Positions 9,666-16,451 of a DNA stretch of 20,069 nucleotides are shown here, in pieces (position 1 is the stretch's first letter; every line of letters starts with the position of its first letter). The DNA is taken from positions 1 to 20,069 of the forward strand of contig PWWF01000226.1 of NCBI GenBank assembly GCA_003561595.1, written 5' to 3'. Below the pieces are notes generated by a model. That model made no database searches, was not told where the DNA came from, and saw only the letters and a program-made list of their open reading frames with translations. Origin of the DNA: Paracoccaceae bacterium (GTDB lineage Bacteria > Pseudomonadota > Alphaproteobacteria > Rhodobacterales > Rhodobacteraceae). The position numbers and the translations under genes are program-made.

Positions 9666-10190
9666 ATGTTCAATCGACGCTCTTTTCTAGTCACCACGGG
9701 GCTGGCGCTGATGGCGGGCAGGGCGGCCCATGCCGACAATGGCGATTTTCCCTATACCCTGTCCGAGGAGGAATGGCGCGAACGGCTGACGCCTGCGCAA
9801 TTTGCCGTGCTGCGCGAACACGCGACCGAACGGGCGTTTACCAATACGCTGCATGGCGAACGCTCACCCCTGTTGGAGAATGCACGCGAGGGCACCTATA
9901 ACTGTGCGGGCTGCGGCAATGGGGTGTACCGGTCGGAAACCAAATATGACAGTCGCACGGGCTGGCCCAGCTATTGGGATGCGATCGAGGGCGCCGTGGG
10001 CACGCAGGAGGATCGCAGCTTCTTCATGGTGCGGACCGAGGTGCATTGCGCCAATTGCGGCGGGCATCTGGGCCATATCTTTGACGATGGCCCCGCGCCG
10101 ACGGGCAAGCGCCACTGCATCAACGGGCTGGCCATGACCTTTACCCCAGACGCCACGGGCGAGGTCGAAGGGCTGCCGGTGGGGGCCTGA
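9666..10190 (+). CDS. msrB: Peptide-methionine (R)-S-oxide reductase MsrB, probably Tat-exported
   Basis: A 174-residue enzyme that reduces the R epimer of methionine sulfoxide in proteins. The N-terminus has a twin-arginine motif (NRRSFL), a hydrophobic stretch and an AHA/D cleavage site near residue 23, so it should act in the periplasm. The SelR domain spans about 30-165. Zinc ligands are Cys80, Cys83, Cys128 and Cys131 (two CxxC pairs), and the catalytic cysteine is Cys151 in RHCINGLAM. The Cys that precedes GWPSF in enzymes such as E. coli MsrB is Thr here (DSRTGWPSY), so the usual resolving cysteine is missing and recycling must differ. The ribosome-binding site CAGGAGG is five bases before ATG. 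The next gene starts 7 bp after the stop, so they are probably co-transcribed. Confidence 0.95.
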   Translation: MFNRRSFLVTTGLALMAGRAAHADNGDFPYTLSEEEWRERLTPAQFAVLREHATERAFTNTLHGERSPLLENAREGTYNCAGCGNGVYRSETKYDSRTGWPSYWDAIEGAVGTQEDRSFFMVRTEVHCANCGGHLGHIFDDGPAPTGKRHCINGLAMTFTPDATGEVEGLPVGA

Positions 10191-10197
10191 TCGCGGC

Positions 10198-10671
10198 ATG
10201 ATGAATTTTCTGAAAACCGCATTCGAGGGGCTGCGCGGCCCGGTCGAGGATGACACGTCAGACGACCCGCTGCGCGCGCAAGCGCCGCTGGCCGCCCTGC
10301 TGGTGCGCGCCGCGCGGTCCAACAGCGACTATGATCCCCGTCAGGTGGCGATGATCGAGGCCGTGCTGATTGACCGGCTGGACCTGAGCCCGGTGCAATC
10401 CGAAGAGTTGCGCCGCGCAGCCGAAACCCTTGAGGCCGAAACGGGTGATACCGTGCATCTGACCCGCGCGGTCAAGGATCTGGTGCCGCTGGATGACCGC
10501 GCTGAGCTTTTGCGCGACATGTGGCGCATAATCCTTGCAGATGGCAAGCGCCACGAGGAAGAGGACGGGCTGATGCGGCTCGTCTCCAGTCTGCTGGGGC
10601 TGGCGGATCGTGAATCCGCCTTCGCCCGGCAGGCCGTGCAGCGCGACGGCGCCGGGGTGCCGTCCGGGTAG
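10198..10671 (+). CDS. TerB-like (tellurite resistance TerB family) protein
   Basis: A 157-residue all-helical, acidic protein resembling the TerB/COG4103 family. It has LAALLVRAARSNSDYDPRQ early (about 30-49) and the family's repeat-like second half around MWRIILADGKRHEEEDGLMR (about 107-127), with acidic residues that bind metal in TerB relatives. There is no signal peptide or membrane helix, so it is probably cytoplasmic. Two adjacent ATG codons (10198 and 10201) could serve as start. No clear Shine-Dalgarno is seen, and the 7-bp distance from the msrB stop suggests translational coupling. Despite the family name, a role in tellurite resistance is not implied, since the ter cluster is absent. 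Its link with msrB is unexplained. Confidence 0.8.
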   Translation: MMNFLKTAFEGLRGPVEDDTSDDPLRAQAPLAALLVRAARSNSDYDPRQVAMIEAVLIDRLDLSPVQSEELRRAAETLEAETGDTVHLTRAVKDLVPLDDRAELLRDMWRIILADGKRHEEEDGLMRLVSSLLGLADRESAFARQAVQRDGAGVPSG

Positions 10672-10672
10672 C

Positions 10673-10703
10673 GCGCGGGGGGGGGCGGTTCGTCCCCCGG
10701 CGC
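10673..10703. terminator. GC-rich hairpin between convergent terB-like and gdh genes
   Basis: A run of nine G (10677-10685) can pair with CCCCC (10694-10698). Flanking GCGC and GGCGC extend the stem with one bulge. A second small hairpin, CCCGC-AGTC-GCGGG (10708-10721), ends just before the gdh stop. No U-tract is present. Probably the bidirectional end region of both genes. Confidence 0.4.
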
Positions 10704-10722
10704 ACAGCCCGCAGTCGCGGGT

Positions 10723-12153
10723 CTACAGCCCCTTGGCGCGGTAGCTGGCCGCGACCCGTTCGATCGCCACGATGAACGCGGCCGTGCGCAGGTCCTGCAC
10801 GTCATCGCGGCGGTGCCATTCCTCGGAAAAGGACTGATACGCCGTGCGCATCGTGTCATCCAGGCCCGAGCGCACAAGCTGCAACTCGTCCGCCCCTTGC
10901 AGATAGCGGCGCTTGAAATCGGGCGCGAGTTCCCAGCCGAGTTCTCGATCCGCCGACAGGCGTTCCAGTTCGCGCACCAGCAGCATGGCATGAGCTTCCT
11001 CGTTCCGGCGCTGCATCCGGCCAAAGCGGATATGGCTGAGGTTCTTCACCCATTCGAAATAGGACACGGTCACGCCGCCCGCATTGGCATAAAGATCCGG
11101 GATGATGACAATGCCCTTTTCGCGCAGGATGTCATCGGCGCTGGCGGTGATGGGGCCATTGGCGGCCTCGATGATCAGCGGCGCCTTGATGCGTTCGGCA
11201 TTGTTGAGGTTGATCACCCCTTCCAGCGCGGCCGGGATCAGGATGTCGCATTCTTCTTCCAGTACCGCAGCGCCCTCCGTGACATATTCCGCCCCGTCGA
11301 ACCCCTTGACGCCCCCGGTCTGGATGATCCAGTCGCGTAGCGCATCGGGGTCCAGCCCGGCAGGGTTCACCACCGCGCCATCGCGCTCGATCACACCGAT
11401 GATGCGGGCGTCATCCTCTTCGCGCAGGAACTTGGCGGCGTGATAGCCCACATTGCCCAGGCCCTGCACGATGATACGCTTGCCCGCCAGCGACCCGGTC
11501 AGCCCGGCCTTGGCCATATCATCCGGATGGCGGAAAAACTCGCGCAGGGCGAATTGCACGCCGCGGCCCGTCGCCTCGACCCGGCCCTTGATCCCGCCTG
11601 CATTCAGCGGCTTGCCGGTCACACAGGCGCGCGCGTTGATATCAGTGGTGTTCATGCGCTGATACTGGTCTGCCATCCAGGCCATTTCACGCTCGCTCGT
11701 GCCCATATCGGGGGCGGGGACGTTCTGGGCAGGGTGGATCAGGTCGCGCTTGGCCAGTTCATAGGCAAACCGGCGGGTGATCTGTTCCAGCTCATGCTCC
11801 TCATAATTACGCGGGTCGATGCACAAGCCGCCCTTTGATCCGCCGAAGGGCGTTTCCACCAGCGCGCATTTATAGGTCATCAGCGCGGCCAGCGCCTCGA
11901 CCTCGTTCTGGTTGACCTCGGGGGCGTAGCGGATGCCGCCCTTGACGGGTTCCATATGTTCGGAATGGACCGAGCGATATCCCACGAATGTCTCGATCTT
12001 GCCGCGCAGGCGCACGCCGAAGCGCACGGTATAGGTCGAGTTGCAGATCTGGATCTTCTCGGCCAGCCCGGGCGGCAGATCGAGATGCGCCACCGCGCGG
12101 CGGAACATGAGGTCCACATTCTCGCGAAATCCGGGTTCCTTGATATCCAGCAT
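10723..12153 (-). CDS. gdhA: Glutamate dehydrogenase (Glu/Leu/Phe/Val dehydrogenase family)
   Basis: A 476-residue cytoplasmic enzyme that interconverts glutamate and 2-oxoglutarate plus ammonia using NAD(P). The dimerisation/substrate domain contains PVKGGIRYAPEV with Lys71, the Lys95 region (MTYKCALV) and catalytic Lys107 in GGSKGGL. PAPDMGTSEREMAWM (146-160) follows. The Rossmann domain begins near residue 222 with GLGNVG (231-236). VIERDGAVV after the second strand may favour NAD, but the cofactor cannot be fixed by eye. EAANGPIT and PDLYANAGGVTVSYFEW are family motifs. ATG 12153 is chosen because GGGAGGACAGG precedes it; the open frame continues further upstream without homology. It is monocistronic and divergent from the TadG-like gene, with a TTGCGCAA palindrome 33 nt upstream. 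Confidence 0.94.
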   Translation of the reverse strand: MLDIKEPGFRENVDLMFRRAVAHLDLPPGLAEKIQICNSTYTVRFGVRLRGKIETFVGYRSVHSEHMEPVKGGIRYAPEVNQNEVEALAALMTYKCALVETPFGGSKGGLCIDPRNYEEHELEQITRRFAYELAKRDLIHPAQNVPAPDMGTSEREMAWMADQYQRMNTTDINARACVTGKPLNAGGIKGRVEATGRGVQFALREFFRHPDDMAKAGLTGSLAGKRIIVQGLGNVGYHAAKFLREEDDARIIGVIERDGAVVNPAGLDPDALRDWIIQTGGVKGFDGAEYVTEGAAVLEEECDILIPAALEGVINLNNAERIKAPLIIEAANGPITASADDILREKGIVIIPDLYANAGGVTVSYFEWVKNLSHIRFGRMQRRNEEAHAMLLVRELERLSADRELGWELAPDFKRRYLQGADELQLVRSGLDDTMRTAYQSFSEEWHRRDDVQDLRTAAFIVAIERVAASYRAKGL

Positions 12154-12365
12154 CCTGTCCTCCCTGAACGATGTCATTCTTGGCAGTTGCGCAAAAATGT
12201 CGCACCTGCACGCTCCGACACTCGCGCAAATCCGGGCGCGCGTCCACCACCGGATGTGAAATCTTTTGCCTTTTCCTGCTGGGATTACGGCGCTTTTGCG
12301 GCGCGCTGCGCCCAAATCCTGCCACGGGCAATTGCTAACAACTGTATTCAGGAAGAGTCGGCGTG

Positions 12366-12402
12366 GGGCATCCGGATGCCCTGGCGCCCTGCGCATCCGG
12401 AG
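12366..12402 (+). promoter_or_regulatory. Palindrome and possible SD-sequestering hairpin in the TadG-like leader
   Basis: GGGCATCCGGATGCCC (12366-12381) is a perfect 16-bp palindrome. Its second part TCCGGATGC (12371-12379) can instead pair over 9 bp with GCATCCGGA (12393-12401), covering most of the GGAG ribosome-binding site at 12399-12402. The pairing is seen directly; any regulatory role is inferred. In the rest of the 256-bp gap (12154-12409) I see the TTGCGCAA site but no clear promoter. Confidence 0.4.
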
Positions 12403-12409
12403 TGTGACC

Positions 12410-13843
12410 ATGATTGAAAAAAGCGAAATTTCCTGCCGCCACAAAGGGTCATGGCTTCGGCGCTTCACGCGCCGATATGTGAGATCCGAAGATGGCAATA
12501 TGCTGATCTTCGGCATGATCGTCTTTTTTTGCATCTTGCTGATTGCAGGTATCGCGGTGGATTTCATGCGCTACGAATCCAAGCGGATCCGGGTGCAGGC
12601 AACCGCAGACCGTGCCGTCCTGGCCGCAGCCACATTGCGCGAGGCCGGTGACCGCGAGGCGATTGTTCGCGACTATTTCGAGGCCGAAAACCTGCTCGAC
12701 TATCTTGTGGAGCCAATCGAGATCGAGAGTGGTCTGAATTCGTCAAGAGTCGTGGTGCGCACCCGCCCGTCCGTGAATTCCATCTTCATGCACATGGTTG
12801 GTCAGGACCAACTGGTCAGCCAGGAGGCGAGTGGCGCCTTGGAGCAGGTGTCGAATATCGAGATTTCGCTCGTGCTCGATATTTCGGGGTCAATGCGCTG
12901 GACCGACAGCATCGGCATTCCGCGAATCACTCGCCTGCGTGGCGCGGCGCGCAACTTCGTGTCGCAGGTTATGGACGACGAGGTACCCGACGTCACCACC
13001 ATCTCGATCATTCCATACGCCGGGACCGTGAATCCCGGTCAGCAGGTTTTCGAGGCGCTGGGCGGCAATGCCTGGCACGACTATTCACACTGCCCGGACC
13101 TGCCGCGGTCTGTCTTCAACTCGACTGGTCTGCCAGACCTGTCGACGATCCCGCAGGCGCCGCATTTCATGAACTGGCCGGTAGACTGGCCTACAATGGA
13201 TTGGGGGTGGTGCCCGATCGAGGCGAACTCGATTCTCTACCATTCCAGCGACGAGCAGGAACTGCGCGATTATCTGACCAATATGCGCCTGCACGACGGC
13301 ACAGGCACACATTACGGGATGCGCTGGGGACTGGCATTGCTCGATCCGGCCAGCAACTGGTTGACCGGCGAGCTTGTCGCGTCGAACAGGGTGAATAATG
13401 TCCATCTGGACCGTCCTGTTGCATGGGATGACGAAGGCACCAGAAAGGTCGTGGTGCTGATGACGGATGGGCTGATCACGCAACAGTCTCGCCCGCGCAG
13501 ACCGGGGACCAACTCGGTCTTCGGCACCAACGGCGTGTATCCCACGGAGTCGGAACAAGACACGCTCAACAGCACTCATCTTATCGGTCTGAACAACAAC
13601 TGGCGCCGCACCATCACGTCTCAGTCGCAGAACGTGGAGGACTTCTTTCGCGCCTGCGATTTGGCCAAGGAAAATGGTGTTGTGATCTACACCATCGCCT
13701 TCGAAACCAATACCCGGGGCCAGAACGAGATGAACGAATGTGCATCGACTCCGAATCATTATTTCAACGCCGTGGGCACCGAACTGGATGAGGTCTTCTC
13801 GGCCATCGCTGCTTCGATTCAGGCACTGAGGTTGGTCGAATGA
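12410..13843 (+). CDS. TadG-like pilus-associated protein with von Willebrand A domain
   Basis: A 477-residue inner-membrane-anchored protein. A short cytoplasmic basic segment is followed by a pseudopilin-like GNMLIFG stretch and a membrane helix at about 31-52. The rest should be periplasmic. The TadG-type N-terminal module (RVQATADRAVLAAA) leads into a large vWA domain from about 150 to 470. Its MIDAS motif is complete: Asp157-x-Ser159-x-Ser161 (DISGSM), a Thr near 298-300 and Asp353 (LMTDG). Cysteines (228, 268, 416, 444) could form disulfides. TadG-like proteins accompany Flp/Tad pilus systems, but the exact role is unclear. ATG 12410 has GGAG seven bases upstream. It overlaps the next gene by ATGA. 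The sequence looks less GC-rich than its neighbours. Confidence 0.88.
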   Translation: MIEKSEISCRHKGSWLRRFTRRYVRSEDGNMLIFGMIVFFCILLIAGIAVDFMRYESKRIRVQATADRAVLAAATLREAGDREAIVRDYFEAENLLDYLVEPIEIESGLNSSRVVVRTRPSVNSIFMHMVGQDQLVSQEASGALEQVSNIEISLVLDISGSMRWTDSIGIPRITRLRGAARNFVSQVMDDEVPDVTTISIIPYAGTVNPGQQVFEALGGNAWHDYSHCPDLPRSVFNSTGLPDLSTIPQAPHFMNWPVDWPTMDWGWCPIEANSILYHSSDEQELRDYLTNMRLHDGTGTHYGMRWGLALLDPASNWLTGELVASNRVNNVHLDRPVAWDDEGTRKVVVLMTDGLITQQSRPRRPGTNSVFGTNGVYPTESEQDTLNSTHLIGLNNNWRRTITSQSQNVEDFFRACDLAKENGVVIYTIAFETNTRGQNEMNECASTPNHYFNAVGTELDEVFSAIAASIQALRLVE

Positions 13844-14379
13844 TGCTACGTCGCATGATGAGAGCCTTATGGTGCCGCTTCGTCGCCTCGAACGCAGGTT
13901 CGGCAACGGTCGAGTTTGCGGTGATGTTCCCGGTGGTCGCGTCCCTCATGCTCATGGGGGCCGATTCCGGCTGGCTTATGATTCAACGTGTCTCGCTCGA
14001 GCGTGCGGTGGACCTGTCCGTCCGCGACATCCGGCTTGGACGCCTTGAATATGGCGCAACCCAGGAAGAGTTCCGCGCTCAGGTTTGCGAGCGGGCCAAT
14101 CTGCTTACAAATTGCAATGAACGCCTGCTGCTCGAGATGCGGCGCATAAGCATGTCGAGTTGGGATTTCCCTGAAGAGCCTACACGCTGCATTGATCTGA
14201 GCGAACCGATCACGCCGCTGACAATCTTCACGATCGGTGGGAACGAGGATCTCATGCTCGTGCGCGCTTGCTACCTCGTGCGCCCGATCTTTCCTACCTC
14301 GCGTCTTGGGCTGCAGCTGCCGCTGGATTCGTCGGGGATGTACTCGCTGCGCACTGTTTCGGGGTTTGTGACCGAATGA
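13840..14379 (+). CDS. TadE-like pseudopilin-type protein
   Basis: A 179-residue protein with the TadE-family N-terminus: a basic lead segment, then GSATVEFAVMFPVV (about 20-33), with the conserved Glu25-Phe26 pair and a membrane helix to about residue 42. The remainder is a periplasmic globular part with four cysteines. Some TadE-type minor pilins are processed by the TadV prepilin peptidase. A cut at the Gly20-Ser21 region is plausible but not shown. The start codon overlaps the stop of the TadG-like gene (ATGA, 13840-13843) and its own stop overlaps the next start, so the three are surely translated as one unit. Which TadE/TadF subtype it is cannot be decided. Confidence 0.85.
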   Translation: MMLRRMMRALWCRFVASNAGSATVEFAVMFPVVASLMLMGADSGWLMIQRVSLERAVDLSVRDIRLGRLEYGATQEEFRAQVCERANLLTNCNERLLLEMRRISMSSWDFPEEPTRCIDLSEPITPLTIFTIGGNEDLMLVRACYLVRPIFPTSRLGLQLPLDSSGMYSLRTVSGFVTE

Positions 14380-15014
14380 AACATCTCATCTCGCTTTGCA
14401 GCGTCATCCGCAACACTGTGCGCGACCGGCTGCGCAACGAAGACGGCTCGATCAGTGTCGAGACCGTTCTGATTCTACCCATCGTGTTCTGGGCGCTCAT
14501 GGCATCCTTCACCTTTACAGATGCATTCCGGTCCAAGACGGGGTTGCAGCGAGCCGTGTTCACGACGGGCGACCTGGTGTCGCGGGTCAGCGCCAATTCG
14601 GTCACCCCGGAATTCCTGCGCGGGAGCCATCGTTTCATGACGGTCGCGACACAATCCCCGAACCCTGTCTACATGCGCATGTCGCTGATTGGATGGGACA
14701 CCGAGGAAGAGACCTATCGCGTCGTCTGGAGCTTTGGCGAACGTTCTGGCGGGGCCGGACGACTGACAGATGAATTTGTGGAAGAATATCTCGCACAGCG
14801 GTTGCCGTCGATCAGTCCTGGCGAGACCGTCCTGCTCACCGAAGGCTGGATGGAATATAACCCGCCTTTCACGGTCGGCCTGCGGTCGCGTCGTTTCGCT
14901 GAGATGGCGGTGTCGCGGCCGCGTTTCGCGCCGGGTATTCGCTATGATGACCCCGATGCGCCAGAGCCACCGCCCGCTTGGTGCGAATATATTGTTGACG
15001 CTTGCGGCATGTAG
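14376..15014 (+). CDS. TadE/TadF-like pilus assembly protein
   Basis: A 212-residue protein, third of the trio. The N-terminal 22 residues are basic (RNTVRDRLRNEDG), then GSISVETVLILPIVFWALMA (24-43) gives the TadE-type Glu29 followed by a membrane helix. The C-terminal domain is periplasmic, ends in a Pro-rich stretch (DDPDAPEPPPA) and carries a Cys pair near the end (WCEYIVDACGM). The ATG overlaps the preceding stop by 4 nt (14376-14379), indicating translational coupling. No further Tad gene follows. Downstream is a gap without a clear gene and without a strong terminator; only a weak TCCGT-GCT-ACGGA hairpin at 15045-15057 is seen. Confidence 0.82.
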   Translation: MKHLISLCSVIRNTVRDRLRNEDGSISVETVLILPIVFWALMASFTFTDAFRSKTGLQRAVFTTGDLVSRVSANSVTPEFLRGSHRFMTVATQSPNPVYMRMSLIGWDTEEETYRVVWSFGERSGGAGRLTDEFVEEYLAQRLPSISPGETVLLTEGWMEYNPPFTVGLRSRRFAEMAVSRPRFAPGIRYDDPDAPEPPPAWCEYIVDACGM

Positions 15015-15094
15015 CGCCCGGATGCGCGTCTGCTCTCATGCCCGTCCGTGCTACGGATCATGACCGCGCAGATCATCTGACCCGCATTCCGGAC

Positions 15095-15175
15095 CTATGG
15101 GCCGCCGTCGCAATAGAAGGAAGCGAACCCGGTAAGCATGGCGACCGGCGCGAAGGCGGCCAGTTGCGTATCCAT
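15095..15175 (-). CDS. Tentative 26-residue hydrophobic small protein
   Basis: A short open frame reading MDTQLAAFAPVAMLTGFASF then YCDGGP. It has a single hydrophobic core of about 17 residues, like a membrane microprotein. GGGAGG lies 13 nt upstream, which is too far for an ideal ribosome-binding site. A possible promoter (TTGAGA, 17 bp, AACGAT) lies further upstream on the same strand. It is the only plausible coding signal in the 287-bp gap 15015-15301. I do not recognise a family, and it could be chance. Confidence 0.25.
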   Translation of the reverse strand: MDTQLAAFAPVAMLTGFASFYCDGGP

Positions 15176-15301
15176 CAGGTCGACGCGTCCTCCCTTCCAT
15201 GATCGTTGGTTGCTTGCGCGTTGGTCTCAAGGTGCAGGCATACTTGCGCGCAGCCCTGATCTGGCGCAATCTGCAGCCCTGTCTGTCAGCGTCGGGTGTG
15301 C

Positions 15302-15598
15302 ATGAAACGGGTGCAAAGACTTGCTGTTCTGCTGGCGCCGCTGGCGCTTGGGGGCTGTCTGGCCCTGCCGCCGGATTTGCCCGAGCGTCAGGCGGCCCCG
15401 GCCAGCGCGCCGCCCGACTTGCTGCCGATCTCTGACCTGCTGGCCCAGCGCGGCGACGGGCCGCATACAGCGCGCCTGACCACGGATGATGACCCCCGCG
15501 CCGCCGCCTTGCGCGCCCGTGCGCAAGGCTTGCGCGGACCGGTCATCGCCCCTGATGACCGTCGCCGGATGGAAGGCTCAGAGCGGCGCCTGCGCTGA
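15302..15598 (+). CDS. Small predicted lipoprotein of unknown function
   Basis: A 98-residue protein. The N-terminus MKRVQRLAVLLAPLALGGC is a classic lipoprotein signal with lipobox LGGC and lipidation at Cys19. The mature part is short, rich in Pro, Ala and Arg, and lacks a recognised domain (segments include PPDLLPISDLLAQRGDGP and ARAQGLRGPVIAPDDRRRM). This proline/arginine style is common in uncharacterised roseobacter lipoproteins. The ATG at 15302 is preferred over a GTG two codons upstream, because it gives a standard signal peptide; the ribosome-binding site is weak. Its last 21 bp overlap the 3' end of the converging DUF3445 gene. Within the coding sequence GCGCAAG-G-CTTGCGC (about 15522-15536) is an inverted repeat. 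The coding call rests mainly on the lipobox. Confidence 0.7.
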   Translation: MKRVQRLAVLLAPLALGGCLALPPDLPERQAAPASAPPDLLPISDLLAQRGDGPHTARLTTDDDPRAAALRARAQGLRGPVIAPDDRRRMEGSERRLR

Positions 15599-16375
15599 AC
15601 GCAGATGCGCGGGCAGGGCGGCGGCCTGCTCGGATGTCAGGCTGTCGCGATGGATCACCGCCGTGTGGATGGAAAACACCACCGCCCCGCTATCGCGCAG
15701 TTTCAACAGACATTGCCGCTCGGATCGCAGGTAGGGGCTGCCGGTATGGCGCTGCTTGGGTGCGGCCTCGCGGCGGGGCTGAAACAGGGCGGGGTCCGTA
15801 TAGTCGAGGAGATTGGCGCGCCAGATGGGCTGGTCCGGGCGCAGGTTGTCGAACATGCGCTGCACACGCGCGCCCATCGCCGCATCATAGCTGCCGACGG
15901 GCTGGTGAATGCGCATCAGCGGGTGGCCCAGCTTTTCGGCCAATGTCCAGCTTGAGGGGAAGCACAGCACCGCCCCGGTCAGCACATGTTCGCCCGCGCC
16001 ATCAGGCTTTTGCAACAGACAGAAATCGGCCTGCAGCAGATGGCCCAATGTCCAGAGCGGGCGCGTCCTGTCCGGCGTGACCCGGCGCCCGTCCGGGCAG
16101 CGCAGCTTTTCCCCTTCGCGCTCAAAGCCAAAGCTCGGCAGGTCGCCCAGCACCTCTTCCAGTAATTCATCTGCCGCGTCCTGCGCCTCGGGCCGGATGG
16201 CCAGCACGTCACCGGGCCGCTCTGCCAGCAGGCGCGCGCGTTCGCGCATCTGGGCGCCATAGGCCGCGTCCACGAACAGCCATTCGGCGCGCGGCAGCGC
16301 CATGGTGCCGGGCAGGCGCTGCGCATGCGCGCGCGTCCAGGGGGCATAGGGCAGGTAGGTGTGCAGGATCGCCAT
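15578..16375 (-). CDS. DUF3445 / heme-dependent oxidative N-demethylase-like protein
   Basis: A 265-residue protein of the DUF3445 (HODM) family, named for the heme-containing subunit of an enzyme that oxidatively removes methyl groups from secondary amines such as dimethylamine. Motifs I associate with the family are LHTYLPYAPW near the start, the long block GEHVLTGAVLCFPSSWTLAEK (about 128-148), the following IHQPVGSYD, the WRANLLDY segment, and the C-terminal SERQCLLKLRDSGAVVFSIHT. No signal peptide is seen. ATG 16375 is chosen because homology starts there; an in-frame GTG at 16435 would add 20 residues without clear homology. Neither has a good ribosome-binding site. The other HODM subunits are not next to it, so the true substrate is open. 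Confidence 0.85.
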   Translation of the reverse strand: MAILHTYLPYAPWTRAHAQRLPGTMALPRAEWLFVDAAYGAQMRERARLLAERPGDVLAIRPEAQDAADELLEEVLGDLPSFGFEREGEKLRCPDGRRVTPDRTRPLWTLGHLLQADFCLLQKPDGAGEHVLTGAVLCFPSSWTLAEKLGHPLMRIHQPVGSYDAAMGARVQRMFDNLRPDQPIWRANLLDYTDPALFQPRREAAPKQRHTGSPYLRSERQCLLKLRDSGAVVFSIHTAVIHRDSLTSEQAAALPAHLRSAQAPL

Positions 16376-16451
16376 GCGCCATCGGTAAGCGGCGGCGCGC
16401 GCGGCGTCAATTTCTGCTTGCGGGATGGCCCGCACGCGATACGGTAACCCG

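Noticed and set aside
10198..10671. Tellurite-resistance operon
   Set aside because: Only a TerB-like gene is present; no terC, terD/E or related genes accompany it, so the family name should not be read as a resistance function.
10677..10685. Run of nine G as a phase-variable tract
   Set aside because: It lies after the stop of the TerB-like gene and outside any coding frame or promoter spacer, so slippage would not switch a gene; it fits better as a hairpin arm.
12266..12409. N-terminal extension of the TadG-like frame
   Set aside because: The extra 48 codons have no family similarity, and the ATG at 12410 has a well-spaced GGAG and gives the normal TadG N-terminus.
12154..12567. N-terminal extension of the glutamate dehydrogenase frame
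   Set aside because: The open frame continues upstream but overlaps the divergent TadG-like gene and lacks homology; a strong GGAGG before ATG 12153 fixes the start.
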